From a virus, in IMG/VR virus record IMGVR_UViG_3300032241_003073, positions 1 to 64,000 of that record: a stretch of 64,000 nucleotides of DNA; one strand, written 5' to 3'. This document shows, piece by piece, positions 40,468 through 48,688 of this stretch (position 1 is its first letter; every line of letters starts with the position of its first letter). The position numbers were made by a program, and so were the translations under genes. Under the pieces are notes generated by a model. It saw nothing but the letters and a program-made list of their open reading frames with translations. It did no database searches and was not told the origin of the DNA.

Positions 40468-40989
40468 TTAAAGAGATCCTGCATAATCAATGTATGCTCT
40501 ATCATATCTAATTGTCAGATCGCAAGTAATAACTTCTGACGTAGACATGTCTAGTTCCCCGAATTCTACTGATTGAGGCCATATTGACTCAAATATCCAC
40601 GATTCAATTGCTTCTCCGCAACCATCATAAAGTTCCAATATGCCTTGTGGTTTTTTAAAATTATTTAGCGTGGGGTTAAACTCTCCTTTGTCTGGATTAT
40701 ATGCTAATTTTATCCATTCAAAAACTGGATGAGATATATTATTTTTAAGATCGTATAGTGTTAATGTGATTGGCTTCCATTCAGGTCTTCCTGGAAAATA
40801 AACAGTTTCTGTAACATGCTGTGCTTCAATTTCTTTAAAAGAAACTGATGGTCTCGCCCCTTTAGATGGAGGCAAAGAATTGACGCCTTGGGCACTAACT
40901 CCATCAATTTTAAACAGCCAACGATTTTTTCTTTTAAAACAAGCATTTGGACTCTCTAGTCCAAAGTCAAATCCCATTGATCTTGCCAT
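40468..40989 (-). CDS. gp19: Tail tube protein, second copy
   Basis: A 173-residue protein of the T4 gp19 tube family: MARSMGFDFGLESPNACFKRKNRW, then VSFKEIEAQHVTETVYFPGRPEW, LTLYDLKNNISHPVFEWIKLAY and YDGCGEAIESWIFESIWPQS. It matches the other tube paralogue (41062-41742) in fold and order of motifs. T4 encodes one tube gene; two suggest specialised tube or tail-tip ring. A strong terminator separates the two. TATATATCAAGAGG lies before the ATG. Confidence 0.85.
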   Translation of the reverse strand: MARSMGFDFGLESPNACFKRKNRWLFKIDGVSAQGVNSLPPSKGARPSVSFKEIEAQHVTETVYFPGRPEWKPITLTLYDLKNNISHPVFEWIKLAYNPDKGEFNPTLNNFKKPQGILELYDGCGEAIESWIFESIWPQSVEFGELDMSTSEVITCDLTIRYDRAYIDYAGSL

Positions 40990-41007
40990 TTAAACCTCTT
41001 GATATAT

Positions 41008-41051
41008 AAAAACACCTTGCTATCAATATAGTTTGATAGCAAGGTGTTTTT
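41008..41051. terminator. Strong terminator between the two tail tube genes
   Basis: A perfect 19-bp stem AAAAACACCTTGCTATCAA / TTGATAGCAAGGTGTTTTT with a 6-base loop, and T tracts on both sides. It ends the upstream tail tube transcript, so the downstream tube copy must use its own start. Confidence 0.9.
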
Positions 41052-41061
41052 ATTTTTAATT

Positions 41062-41742
41062 TCACGCAACAGAGTTTCCGCCCAATCCTGGAGGAAAAGA
41101 CCCAATTGGACCACCACCAGTGCCAGTACCAGCACCAGATCTTCCACCAGATCCTCCTCCAGAAGTACATCCACTGCAAATAGAGTATGGGTCTTTTGAT
41201 CCACATAGATTTGTGTATGTCACTTCTGAATAACGAAGAGTCGCTTCAATTGTAACTTCTTCAGAAGAACTAAAATCAAGTTCTCCAAAATTAATTGCTT
41301 GTGGCCACATGTTGTCAAGATCCCATATTTCCAACTCAGTTCCACAACCATCATATAGTGTTAATATACCTGCTCCAGAATAACCTTTGCCAGTTCCTCC
41401 TTGTGGTCCTTTTCTTGACATTTGTTGCAATCCAACTGGGTCAAGAAAGTTATAAACAGAAGCTAACCAACTATAAAGAGTTGTTATGTCTGATCCTGGC
41501 CCAAACAAGTCATAAAAAGTAACTGTTATAGTTTCCCAAGATGCTTTGCCTGGAATCCACATTTTTCCATTAAGAAAATTTATTTCAGTTTCTTCAATGC
41601 TTACATTAGGACGAGATGCTATTTTAACCAAGTAAGGCGAAATGGTTGATCCGTTCCAATCTATTTGAAGCGTCCATCTAAATTTTCTTTTAAATCCTAT
41701 ATTTGGTCCGGCCAATGCCCCCATTCCCATATTTATTGCCAT
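41062..41742 (-). CDS. gp19: Tail tube protein with Gly-rich C-terminal tail
   Basis: A 226-residue gp19-type tube protein: MAINMGMGALAGPNIGFKRKFRW, PNVSIEETEINFLNGKMWIPG, TVTFYDLFGPGSDITTLYSWL and YDGCGTELEIWDLDNMWPQA. The last 40 residues are a Cys/Gly/Ser-rich tail (GSKDPYSICSGC...GGGSGGRSGAG) not present in the other tube copy. It follows the sheath gene 25 bases downstream, the classic sheath-tube order, and has GGAGATAAAAA. It should be the main tube subunit. Confidence 0.88.
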   Translation of the reverse strand: MAINMGMGALAGPNIGFKRKFRWTLQIDWNGSTISPYLVKIASRPNVSIEETEINFLNGKMWIPGKASWETITVTFYDLFGPGSDITTLYSWLASVYNFLDPVGLQQMSRKGPQGGTGKGYSGAGILTLYDGCGTELEIWDLDNMWPQAINFGELDFSSSEEVTIEATLRYSEVTYTNLCGSKDPYSICSGCTSGGGSGGRSGAGTGTGGGPIGSFPPGLGGNSVA

Positions 41743-41766
41743 TTTTTATCTCCTTTTTTAATTATA

Positions 41767-44151
41767 TTATAATGTTGTTGCAGGCTCCGTAAAACTTCCG
41801 GTTCGATGTATAGAAAATTCTAAGAAGATAAACTCAGCAGCACGTACTGGTTGAATCCCAATTTGAGCACGGAATTCATTTCTATCTACTACATCTGGTG
41901 TATTTAATGTTGCATCGGCTACAATGATAAAATCATTAATGCCACGACCAACTTTTACTTGATTTAGAATTCCTGACGCAACTCTAATAAATTTATTTTG
42001 GAAAATAGAATCATTTGGATCAAAAAGAAGTTGGCGACTAGCAATTCTAATTTCTTTTTCAATATAGAACATTAATCTTCTAACATTTACACGATCCAAA
42101 GCTGTTGGGGTTCTTTGCATGGTTTTTTGTCCCCATACCAAGAATCCATTGACATCTGGGAATTGAACAATTGGATTAATACAGTTACGATTTCCATACA
42201 TCAAGTCACGTTCGGCAAGTGTGGGTCTGTTGTAAATATCTGTAATTCCAGGAACAATGCCACGAGTCATTCCAGCAGGAGCAAACCAAGGAGCCGACAA
42301 ATTGTCGCTACGAGCAATTGTTGCTAATATTGCACCACTTGGAGGAATCCAAACATCTACTTGATTGTAATTGTCACGATACTTAACCCATGGCCAATAA
42401 AGAGCACCAAAATCCGAATCAAATCTGGTTCCATTTAATGGATGTGCTCCATTTTGCCATGCTGTTATTTCATCTACCGTTAGACCAAAAGGAGGGTCAA
42501 TAATTGCCAAGCAATCTTGTCTATAGTTTTGACAAAAATCTAATAGTGCGGAAACAACTGATGTGCTTGGGTGTCCAGGAACAGCAATTAAGTCAATATC
42601 AATTTGTTCTGGTTCGGATAGAGTATAAATTCCTGTGTATCCAACGCTGTTTCCTATTAGCAAAGAGTCTTGTTTATCTGGATCGGCAGGAATACCATCA
42701 GTTCCTCCAGAAAGGCTATATGTTCCATTTAAAGGGCCAGCACCTTCTGCCATGTTGTCTGTCACTCTGATATAGTCAGAAACTAGTGAAATATATGTTT
42801 CAACATAGTAGCTGCTTGTTTGATCTTTACTTAGATTTCCCCAAGATTCTACTCCAACCCCATTGTTGAAAACCTGAAGAACAAAGTGTCCCTGGCGGGT
42901 ATCGTTTGTTATGACAACTTGAGTTGAGTTTCCATCAATACCTGGGCTATCTGCAAAAACAGAGAACGAATTGCTTCCAGTTGTGTTTGCGGCACCTGTT
43001 ACCAATCCATAGCTTGGAACACCAACATTTCCAGTGACTCCTTCTGGAGTATAGCCACTTTGTGTAATTGTGGTTAAACCAAAAATATCTTGTGCGGTTC
43101 CATCTGGTTTAACTCTAATTCGGGCATCAGTTCCGGTGTGATTTGTAGTAAATTCAAGATTATTTCCAACAGCTTTTGCAGTCCATCCTCCTGGTAAGCT
43201 ACCACCATCAGAAACTTTTTCTGCATTAATTGCTGTTACAATATTAGAAATTGTATTTGTTGATCCTTCTAGAGAAGACAAATCAATAACTTGAACGACT
43301 CCGTCAATTAAAACATTATCTGTTCCATCTACAACAATTTCTAGATTTAATCCGGTTAGTCCTGTGAAGTCATAATTTCCGCTAGTTTGATAGCTAACAT
43401 TAGGATATTGTCCCATGGTTCCAAGAACAGTTGCTTTGGTCATTCCTGTTCCTAAACCAGTTACGTTTCCGTTAAGAACAGTGTCTCCGTAAATAGCATT
43501 TTGAACAGAAACTAGTTCGATAGAAGCGTTTGGACCATATGCCCAGAACGATTTTACTCCAATTGTTTCGCTTGATGTTACGTAAAATTCAATTCCGTCA
43601 TTTTCATAATCAAGTTGGCTGTTTAGTTCTGCAACTAATTCGGCAACAGTATATGCATTTCCAGTGTATGGTGCTGGTCTATTAGCATCAGAAAAAACAA
43701 CTAAAGTCTTTGATGATAGATTCTCGTTTAATCTCCATCTGAAGAATGAATCAACATCAAATGAATAAGGTCCAGTTGTTGCAGATTCGATTTTTACTAG
43801 TGTTCCAGCAGCGGGAACATTGACCATTGCTGTTAATGCTTGCTCATCACTTACTGGATCAACATCAGCAACACGAACAACGAATAATTCTGTCGCTACT
43901 AACAAATAAAGTTGAGCCGCATAGATTAGGAATGGATCGCTCACGTCTGGATGTGGATTTCCGAAGGTTTGTTTAAGCTGGCGACTTGTTGTAATAAGAG
44001 TCGGCAGATTAACTGGACCTTTGGAAGCGAAACCAACCAAGCCCGCACGATGAAAAGATTGATTGGGCGCAATATAGCTTAAATCTTTTTCAGTTATTCT
44101 AACACTTGGGCTAATTGTGTTTGAAGGCGGGAACCCTTGTAAAATCGCCAT
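41767..44151 (-). CDS. gp18: Contractile tail sheath protein
   Basis: A 794-residue protein in the position and order of T4 gp18. It starts MAILQGFPPSNTISPSVRITEKD, typical of sheath N-termini, and has C-terminal sheath motifs RTPTALDRVNVRRLMFYIEKE, FEPNDSIFQNKFIRVASGILNQV-like stretch and the ending FIFLEFSIHRTGSFTEPATTL. The middle (residues 200-500) carries Ig-like, Gly/Thr-rich insertions that vary between phages. Slightly longer than T4 gp18 (659). Drives contraction during DNA delivery. Confidence 0.93.
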   Translation of the reverse strand: MAILQGFPPSNTISPSVRITEKDLSYIAPNQSFHRAGLVGFASKGPVNLPTLITTSRQLKQTFGNPHPDVSDPFLIYAAQLYLLVATELFVVRVADVDPVSDEQALTAMVNVPAAGTLVKIESATTGPYSFDVDSFFRWRLNENLSSKTLVVFSDANRPAPYTGNAYTVAELVAELNSQLDYENDGIEFYVTSSETIGVKSFWAYGPNASIELVSVQNAIYGDTVLNGNVTGLGTGMTKATVLGTMGQYPNVSYQTSGNYDFTGLTGLNLEIVVDGTDNVLIDGVVQVIDLSSLEGSTNTISNIVTAINAEKVSDGGSLPGGWTAKAVGNNLEFTTNHTGTDARIRVKPDGTAQDIFGLTTITQSGYTPEGVTGNVGVPSYGLVTGAANTTGSNSFSVFADSPGIDGNSTQVVITNDTRQGHFVLQVFNNGVGVESWGNLSKDQTSSYYVETYISLVSDYIRVTDNMAEGAGPLNGTYSLSGGTDGIPADPDKQDSLLIGNSVGYTGIYTLSEPEQIDIDLIAVPGHPSTSVVSALLDFCQNYRQDCLAIIDPPFGLTVDEITAWQNGAHPLNGTRFDSDFGALYWPWVKYRDNYNQVDVWIPPSGAILATIARSDNLSAPWFAPAGMTRGIVPGITDIYNRPTLAERDLMYGNRNCINPIVQFPDVNGFLVWGQKTMQRTPTALDRVNVRRLMFYIEKEIRIASRQLLFDPNDSIFQNKFIRVASGILNQVKVGRGINDFIIVADATLNTPDVVDRNEFRAQIGIQPVRAAEFIFLEFSIHRTGSFTEPATTL

Positions 44152-44155
44152 AGTC

Positions 44156-44377
44156 TTATTCTCCCTTTCGTATCTTGTTTGATATGTGTCTTGTGGAAAT
44201 TAATCCATTCTTCTCTGCTCTATCTATGTATTCAGTTGCTCTTTCTTCTTCTAAAAGATAAACATTTTTTCCTGAACCTATCCCTGGAATGTTTAGTACA
44301 GTAGAAGAGCGTGTAGCCGTCCTGGACTTTACAATTAACTGAACTGGGAACTTGTTTTTGTTTCTAATTTCTAACAT
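44156..44377 (-). CDS. Small unknown protein between tail genes
   Basis: A 73-residue basic protein (MLEIRNKNKFPVQLIVKSRTATRSS...) with a beta-like first half and Lys/Arg-rich helical end. It sits between the tail completion gene and the sheath gene in the same operon, overlapping 44371-45339 by 7 bases. Probably a minor tail or assembly protein. Not recognised. Confidence 0.6.
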   Translation of the reverse strand: MLEIRNKNKFPVQLIVKSRTATRSSTVLNIPGIGSGKNVYLLEEERATEYIDRAEKNGLISTRHISNKIRKGE

Positions 44378-45339
44378 TCTAATTCCTTAACAGATTCTTC
44401 TATTCTTGAGATAACTTGAGTTATTTCTTCTTCGCTCATGCCATCAACAAAATCAATTTTTGTTCTCAGCACGGCTTTTTTGCGTTCAATCGGTTGAGGT
44501 ATATATGTTTCTACTGTCAAATTAAATTCATATTTAATTATTCTTATTGCTTGATCTCCAGGTTCAGACTCTAGATTATTGGCAATAGAATCCAGTTTTA
44601 CTATGACTTCCCAAGGAACGCCAGTTACTCTTATGTATGCTGTTTGGCTAAATTTTAACAAAATTTGTTCAATTATTTGATTCATATCTTCACGATACAT
44701 TGTCCAAGATGTTATTGTGTATCCAATGTTAATTGGAACGCCTCTGGAAAGTCCAAAAATTGTATCTCTTTTATATTTTTCGTTAATTGTTAGTCCTGGT
44801 TTTCCATTTTCTCTAAAATAATTTATTGCTTTATGATAAGTGTATCGGTTTAAATCATAATCAATTTGTGTTTGAGAAATTGCAATCATTGGAAGTTTAA
44901 TTCGATCCACCACTAGTGTTTCATCTTTTCTTACATTATCTTGAACAATTGCAGCTACAGCTTTTTCTGGTGGTCCCAAAATAACAGGTATTGGCCATGC
45001 TTTTCCGTCCTCATCAATTACAACCACATTGCTAAATAAATCAATCATTGCTTCATCTGTGCCACGAATTGATTTAGAATAACGATAGAGGACATTTCTG
45101 TCGGGATTTTCAGGATCATCAATAATCAATCCTCTTTGGGCTGGATCACAATCTACCCTTGTTCCGAATCCCCTTTTTTTCATGGTTTCATTTTTAAGAA
45201 ATCCCAAGCTATCAGGATCTCTTAAATTTTCTGAATCGTCTTTGCCACAATATGGTGGAGAAACATCAAAATTTGGATCGTTAAAAGATGTTCCTTTAAT
45301 TCCGCAATCGTTTAAATTTTTTTGTTGATGATTTAGCAT
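44371..45339 (-). CDS. gp15: gp15-like tail completion / sheath stabiliser protein
   Basis: A 322-residue protein. After a polar N-terminus of about 85 residues, AMIDLFSNVVVIDEDGKAWPI and PVILGPPEKAVAAIVQDN are followed by IKLPMIAISQTQIDYDLNRYTY, patterns similar to the KVPxxYGPKEK...LPRMSxxxxxxxYD region of T4 gp15. It lies upstream of the sheath gene, in the right place for the protein that caps the tail at the neck. The assignment to gp15 is based on such motif likeness and order. Confidence 0.6.
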   Translation of the reverse strand: MLNHQQKNLNDCGIKGTSFNDPNFDVSPPYCGKDDSENLRDPDSLGFLKNETMKKRGFGTRVDCDPAQRGLIIDDPENPDRNVLYRYSKSIRGTDEAMIDLFSNVVVIDEDGKAWPIPVILGPPEKAVAAIVQDNVRKDETLVVDRIKLPMIAISQTQIDYDLNRYTYHKAINYFRENGKPGLTINEKYKRDTIFGLSRGVPINIGYTITSWTMYREDMNQIIEQILLKFSQTAYIRVTGVPWEVIVKLDSIANNLESEPGDQAIRIIKYEFNLTVETYIPQPIERKKAVLRTKIDFVDGMSEEEITQVISRIEESVKELEC

Positions 45340-45377
45340 TTTTCCTCTATAATTACATATTCAACTGAGATTAAATT

Positions 45378-46205
45378 ATGGACAAGTTAGAAATTAAATA
45401 TAGGTTGTGGCATAAAGGAGTTCCCCCACGTCAAATTAAATTACAGATTCCTGGATGGTCTGGTGAACAAAACAGCCATACAGATGGAGACAAACCACAG
45501 CCCTGGCACTGTCCCCCGTTTGTTGATGGTGCCACTTATGGATTGGAGCTTTATTATCCATTTGAAACTGAGTGTCATGTGCGATTAGTAGATGGAAAAG
45601 TTGTATTTGAAGGTGATTTTGATAAAGATCAAATACAATGTCCCGATGTGAAATTGCCTCCTTTTATGTCTTTTGCTCCCGGTCATTTTGGGATGACTTC
45701 TGCTTTGGATATTCAAGTTCCTACAGGTTATGTTTTAAGAACAGAGCCTCACCCAAGGTATTACACAAGTGAATGCAACACAGTTCCTTGTTGCATTCCT
45801 GGCCACATTCAAACCGAGTGGTGGCCAAAATTCTTTTTTGTTGTTTTTAAGAATCCACTTCCAGGGCAAACTATTATTTTTAGGCAAGGGGAGCCATATG
45901 GACAAATTCTTATAATTTCAAAAAAAATAAGCTATGATATAAAAGAAATGACTTTAGGCGAATCTTTAGAACGAGCAGATTGTGATAATAAAATCAATAA
46001 ATATTGTAAAAGATTTGTTAAAAATGATTGGCATGATCATTTGGGTCATAATTTTGATGATAAATATAAAGTTTTAAGCTCAATTTGCTCCAAACACGGG
46101 GCAGATTCTGTGAAAGACTTTATAAAATCAGTTGCAAAAAAAATAGAAGAAAAGAAAAAGATCCCATTTAAATTTTTCAAAAAAGGAAAAAATGAAAAGC
46201 TTTAA
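45378..46205 (+). CDS. DUF6065-like protein
   Basis: A 275-residue protein with features of DUF6065: GATYGLELYYPFETECHVRL, FAPGHFGMTSALDIQVPTGYV, LRTEPHPRYY, IQTEWWPKFFFVVFKNPLPG and FRQGEPYGQILII. The family is found in bacteria and phages with unknown function; the fold is all-beta in the first 200 residues and the rest helical and basic. It lies divergent from the tail completion gene. AACTGAGATTAAATT precedes the ATG, no clear Shine-Dalgarno. Confidence 0.65.
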   Translation: MDKLEIKYRLWHKGVPPRQIKLQIPGWSGEQNSHTDGDKPQPWHCPPFVDGATYGLELYYPFETECHVRLVDGKVVFEGDFDKDQIQCPDVKLPPFMSFAPGHFGMTSALDIQVPTGYVLRTEPHPRYYTSECNTVPCCIPGHIQTEWWPKFFFVVFKNPLPGQTIIFRQGEPYGQILIISKKISYDIKEMTLGESLERADCDNKINKYCKRFVKNDWHDHLGHNFDDKYKVLSSICSKHGADSVKDFIKSVAKKIEEKKKIPFKFFKKGKNEKL

Positions 46206-46353
46206 AATAAAAAAAAGAGAAAATAGGCAGCCAATTTTTATTGCTGGTCCTTCTATAGTCTCTTTCAAGAAGCCGAAATTGCCATTTTTACTTTTTACAA
46301 AAATTCATAAGCCAGGAATCCAAAATAATTCCAAATTTATATTTTTGCCTTAA
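46192..46353 (+). CDS. Small basic protein overlapping the DUF6065 gene end
   Basis: A 53-residue protein from ATG 46192 with a good AAAAAAGGAAAAA ahead. It is basic and hydrophobic (MKSFKIKKRENRQPIFIAGP, then SIVSFKKPKLPFLLFTKI). It shares MKSF with the capsid leaders but lacks the LxE site. Its start overlaps the previous coding end by 14 bases, and its end overlaps the opposite-strand gene by 4. Confidence 0.5.
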   Translation: MKSFKIKKRENRQPIFIAGPSIVSFKKPKLPFLLFTKIHKPGIQNNSKFIFLP

Positions 46354-46721
46354 CCTTGTGCTTGTTGTTGTGAAAATTGTTGATTTTGGTCTTGGTTGGA
46401 TTGATCGGGCTGATTTTGAAATTGGTTAGATTGATCGGTTTGATTTTGATCAGATGAATTGTCTGCGTTTGCTCCAATTTCTTTGGAGAATTTGTTAAAA
46501 GCATTTTTGAATGAGTCATCTGAAACATTTTTTAAAGTTTCAAGGGCTTTTTTAACTTCAGGATCATCAAGAGGATTTCCAATTGCTGGAGATGTTTGTC
46601 CTCCTTGAACATCAGGGGTAGGAGGCGATTGTTGTTGTGATTGCTGCTGCATATCATTTGAATTTTGCATCATTGCATTTTCTTTTAGTATTTTTTGATA
46701 AAATTCATAAAACGATTTCAT
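46350..46721 (-). CDS. Gln/Asn-rich putative capsid-targeted protein
   Basis: A 123-residue protein from ATG 46721 (GGTGAAAAA). It starts MKSFYEFYQKILKE, a capsid-type leader with L-K-E. The rest is extremely Gln/Asn/Ser-rich (QQQSQQQSPPTPD; SDQNQTDQSNQFQNQ) with one helical block in the middle (PEVKKALETLKNVSDDSFKN). Likely an unstructured internal head protein. No enzyme motif. Confidence 0.65.
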   Translation of the reverse strand: MKSFYEFYQKILKENAMMQNSNDMQQQSQQQSPPTPDVQGGQTSPAIGNPLDDPEVKKALETLKNVSDDSFKNAFNKFSKEIGANADNSSDQNQTDQSNQFQNQPDQSNQDQNQQFSQQQAQG

Positions 46722-46729
46722 TTTTTCAC

Positions 46730-47272
46730 CTATACAATTTTTATTTTTAAGTCTGGTTGTTTTTGGGTAACTTTGCCTTCTCCAGTAACCACGTCTTCTT
46801 GGAATCTTTGGCAAATTAATTCAATTCTCAAAACCCCCCACATTTTAAATTCGGCCAAGTTTCTTTGAACTATTACCCAATTTTCACGCAAATGTGGAGT
46901 GAATAATCTTGATCCAATTTTAGGAGGATGTCCTATATTTTGCAAAACTGCTCTATAGTTTAATTCAAACTTCATTTCATCTGGGGCATCAATTCCAAAT
47001 TGATTTAATAAGTTTTGTGATGGAATGGGTTCATAATTACACCATAATTGAACAGGATTGTTTGAAAAAATCTTTCCTCTTGCTTCCAAATACACTGGAT
47101 CTATCATATTTGGAGTAATAATTACTTCATAATAATAAATTGGAGATCCGCCACGCAATAACGCTTCTTGATCCCATAAATTAAAAAGATCAAATGTACG
47201 GTCATTTGGATCATACATTTGTGTGCTTCCACGCAGTTGATAGCAAGTTCCGTCTAGATTTTTTAATGCCAT
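46730..47272 (-). CDS. Phage neck/tail structural protein
   Basis: A 180-residue protein beginning MALKNLDGTCYQLRG, an opening shared with 47755-48420. The middle is beta-rich (YYYEVIITPNMIDPVYLEARG; FELNYRAVLQNIGHPPKIGS) with a C-terminal part LRIELICQRFQEDV. Located between the tail completion and neck-type genes, so a head-tail connector, neck or tail terminator component is likely. No exact family. CTATATAAATT directly precedes the ATG, no Shine-Dalgarno. Confidence 0.65.
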   Translation of the reverse strand: MALKNLDGTCYQLRGSTQMYDPNDRTFDLFNLWDQEALLRGGSPIYYYEVIITPNMIDPVYLEARGKIFSNNPVQLWCNYEPIPSQNLLNQFGIDAPDEMKFELNYRAVLQNIGHPPKIGSRLFTPHLRENWVIVQRNLAEFKMWGVLRIELICQRFQEDVVTGEGKVTQKQPDLKIKIV

Positions 47273-47283
47273 AATTTATATAG

Positions 47284-47712
47284 TTAATTAAGTGTTATTT
47301 TAGGAGTTATTGCTATTTGTCCACCATCAGTCGTTGGCAAAACATAAGGAGAAACTGTAAATCTTTCCACCCACAACAATTGAGGAGTTGCCTCGCTTGT
47401 TGTTACATAATATCCATAAACAGTTGCAATTGCTGTAAATGTAAAAATTTGTTGAGGATAGGATGCAGAACTTACTCCTCCTGAAGTTCCTACTGTCCAA
47501 TTTGTTCCTGTTAAAGTAATTGGACTATATCCAGCTTGTGTTGCTTCTGTTAGGTCTCCAATAACAGTATTTTTTCCTGGTGTAATATTGTTTGTAAAAA
47601 GTCTAAGTAATCTCTGACCTCCAGATGGGGCCGATCCTCCATCTTGTGCTTGTTGATTGATAATATATTGAAGCATTAAAACATCTGCTGTATTTGGAAC
47701 TACTAAAGACAT
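47284..47712 (-). CDS. Phage beta-rich structural protein
   Basis: A 142-residue protein. MSLVVPNTADVLMLQYIINQQ, then Gly/Ser/Thr-rich beta stretches (LLRLFTNNITPGKNT; GDLTEATQAGYSPITLTGT; FTFTAIATVYGYYVT). This resembles small phage virion proteins related to tail fibre or decoration domains (an LxLxxNxxxP...L...Ta.gY.p..L pattern). AAGGAAAAAAT precedes the ATG. Likely a structural protein. Confidence 0.65.
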   Translation of the reverse strand: MSLVVPNTADVLMLQYIINQQAQDGGSAPSGGQRLLRLFTNNITPGKNTVIGDLTEATQAGYSPITLTGTNWTVGTSGGVSSASYPQQIFTFTAIATVYGYYVTTSEATPQLLWVERFTVSPYVLPTTDGGQIAITPKITLN

Positions 47713-47754
47713 AATTTTTTCCTTTTTTATTTTTTTAAATGACTAATATATTAT

Positions 47755-48420
47755 ATGGCAATTCGTAATAAAGATGGCACTGTATATAGATTATCTGCAC
47801 CGAATCCTGTTATGAATACTCAAGAACTATGGAAAGAGTATCAAATTCACAATATGGAATGGGATACTGAAAAAATTGAAGAAGTTGAATTTATTCAAAA
47901 AAATGATGAACCGCAATATCAAGATGATTTTATTTCTAATTTAGACAAAGCAAAAGAAGAAATAAATGAAAAAGAAGAAATAAAGCCTAAAGAGGAAATA
48001 AAAGCAAAAGAGGAAAAGTTTGATTATATTTCTGAAGGAGAATCAAAAGTAGAAGGCTTTTCAAGAAAATCTATTATTAAGCCTGATCCTAAAGATGATG
48101 ATGAAGAACAAGATGTCATTAAAAAAGTTTTTATTCATTGTCTTCCTGCAAAGATTCGAGAGAGAAAAGATTCACTTTATGGTGATTCTTATAAAACTGT
48201 ACAATACGATGCTCCAACATCTTTTGAAGGTGTGGTTTTGCGTCAAGAGGATTTATTTATAGATGTTTGGGTAGATTTTGATGGCATTGGAATTGGTTCT
48301 ATTCTTTATCCAAAAGAAAATTTTAAAAGATGGTGGAGAGTTCAAGAAAAAATGAAAAAAGCAGGAGGTTGGATATTGACGGCAGTTCCATCAAGTTTCC
48401 AACCTTCTTTCGAATTATGA
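47755..48420 (+). CDS. Unknown protein with MAIRNKDGTVYRL start
   Basis: A 221-residue protein. Its opening MAIRNKDGTVYRLSAPNPVM resembles the opening of 46730-47272; the middle is a highly charged Lys/Glu region (EEINEKEEIKPKEEIKAKEE); the C-terminal half is globular with VFIHCLPAKIRERKDSLYGD and EVVLRQEDLFIDVWVDFDG. No Shine-Dalgarno; CTAATATATTAT abuts the ATG. Probably a virion or head-tail protein. Confidence 0.6.
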   Translation: MAIRNKDGTVYRLSAPNPVMNTQELWKEYQIHNMEWDTEKIEEVEFIQKNDEPQYQDDFISNLDKAKEEINEKEEIKPKEEIKAKEEKFDYISEGESKVEGFSRKSIIKPDPKDDDEEQDVIKKVFIHCLPAKIRERKDSLYGDSYKTVQYDAPTSFEGVVLRQEDLFIDVWVDFDGIGIGSILYPKENFKRWWRVQEKMKKAGGWILTAVPSSFQPSFEL

Positions 48421-48687
48421 TTTTGTTTCTCCCGGCACAATTCTGGCAACCAATCCTGCTTTTTTAAGTTGCTCTCGATGATCTTCTACAGCTTTTGTGT
48501 ATGCTGTTTCATACACATCTCTTATTAGCTTTAAAAAAGAATTTAAATCACCTTCAGTCATTAGGGAAACACTCAGTCTTTCAATAATTGGTTCGTTTGA
48601 AGAGTATTTTTCTTGCAATACTTCAAACATTGTTTTTTTTATATAATGACTACGAGGATTACTCATAAAGTCCATCCAATTTGCCAC
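48415..48687 (-). CDS. Small helical protein
   Basis: A 90-residue protein: MANWMDFMSNPRSHYIKKTM and helical EGDLNSFLKLIRDVYETAYTKAVEDHREQLKKAG. It follows the very large internal protein gene with only one base between, in the same operon. No motif; such small helical proteins beside virion genes often act in assembly. Overlaps the end of the plus-strand gene by 6 bases. Confidence 0.6.
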   Translation of the reverse strand: MANWMDFMSNPRSHYIKKTMFEVLQEKYSSNEPIIERLSVSLMTEGDLNSFLKLIRDVYETAYTKAVEDHREQLKKAGLVARIVPGETKS

Positions 48688-48688
48688 T

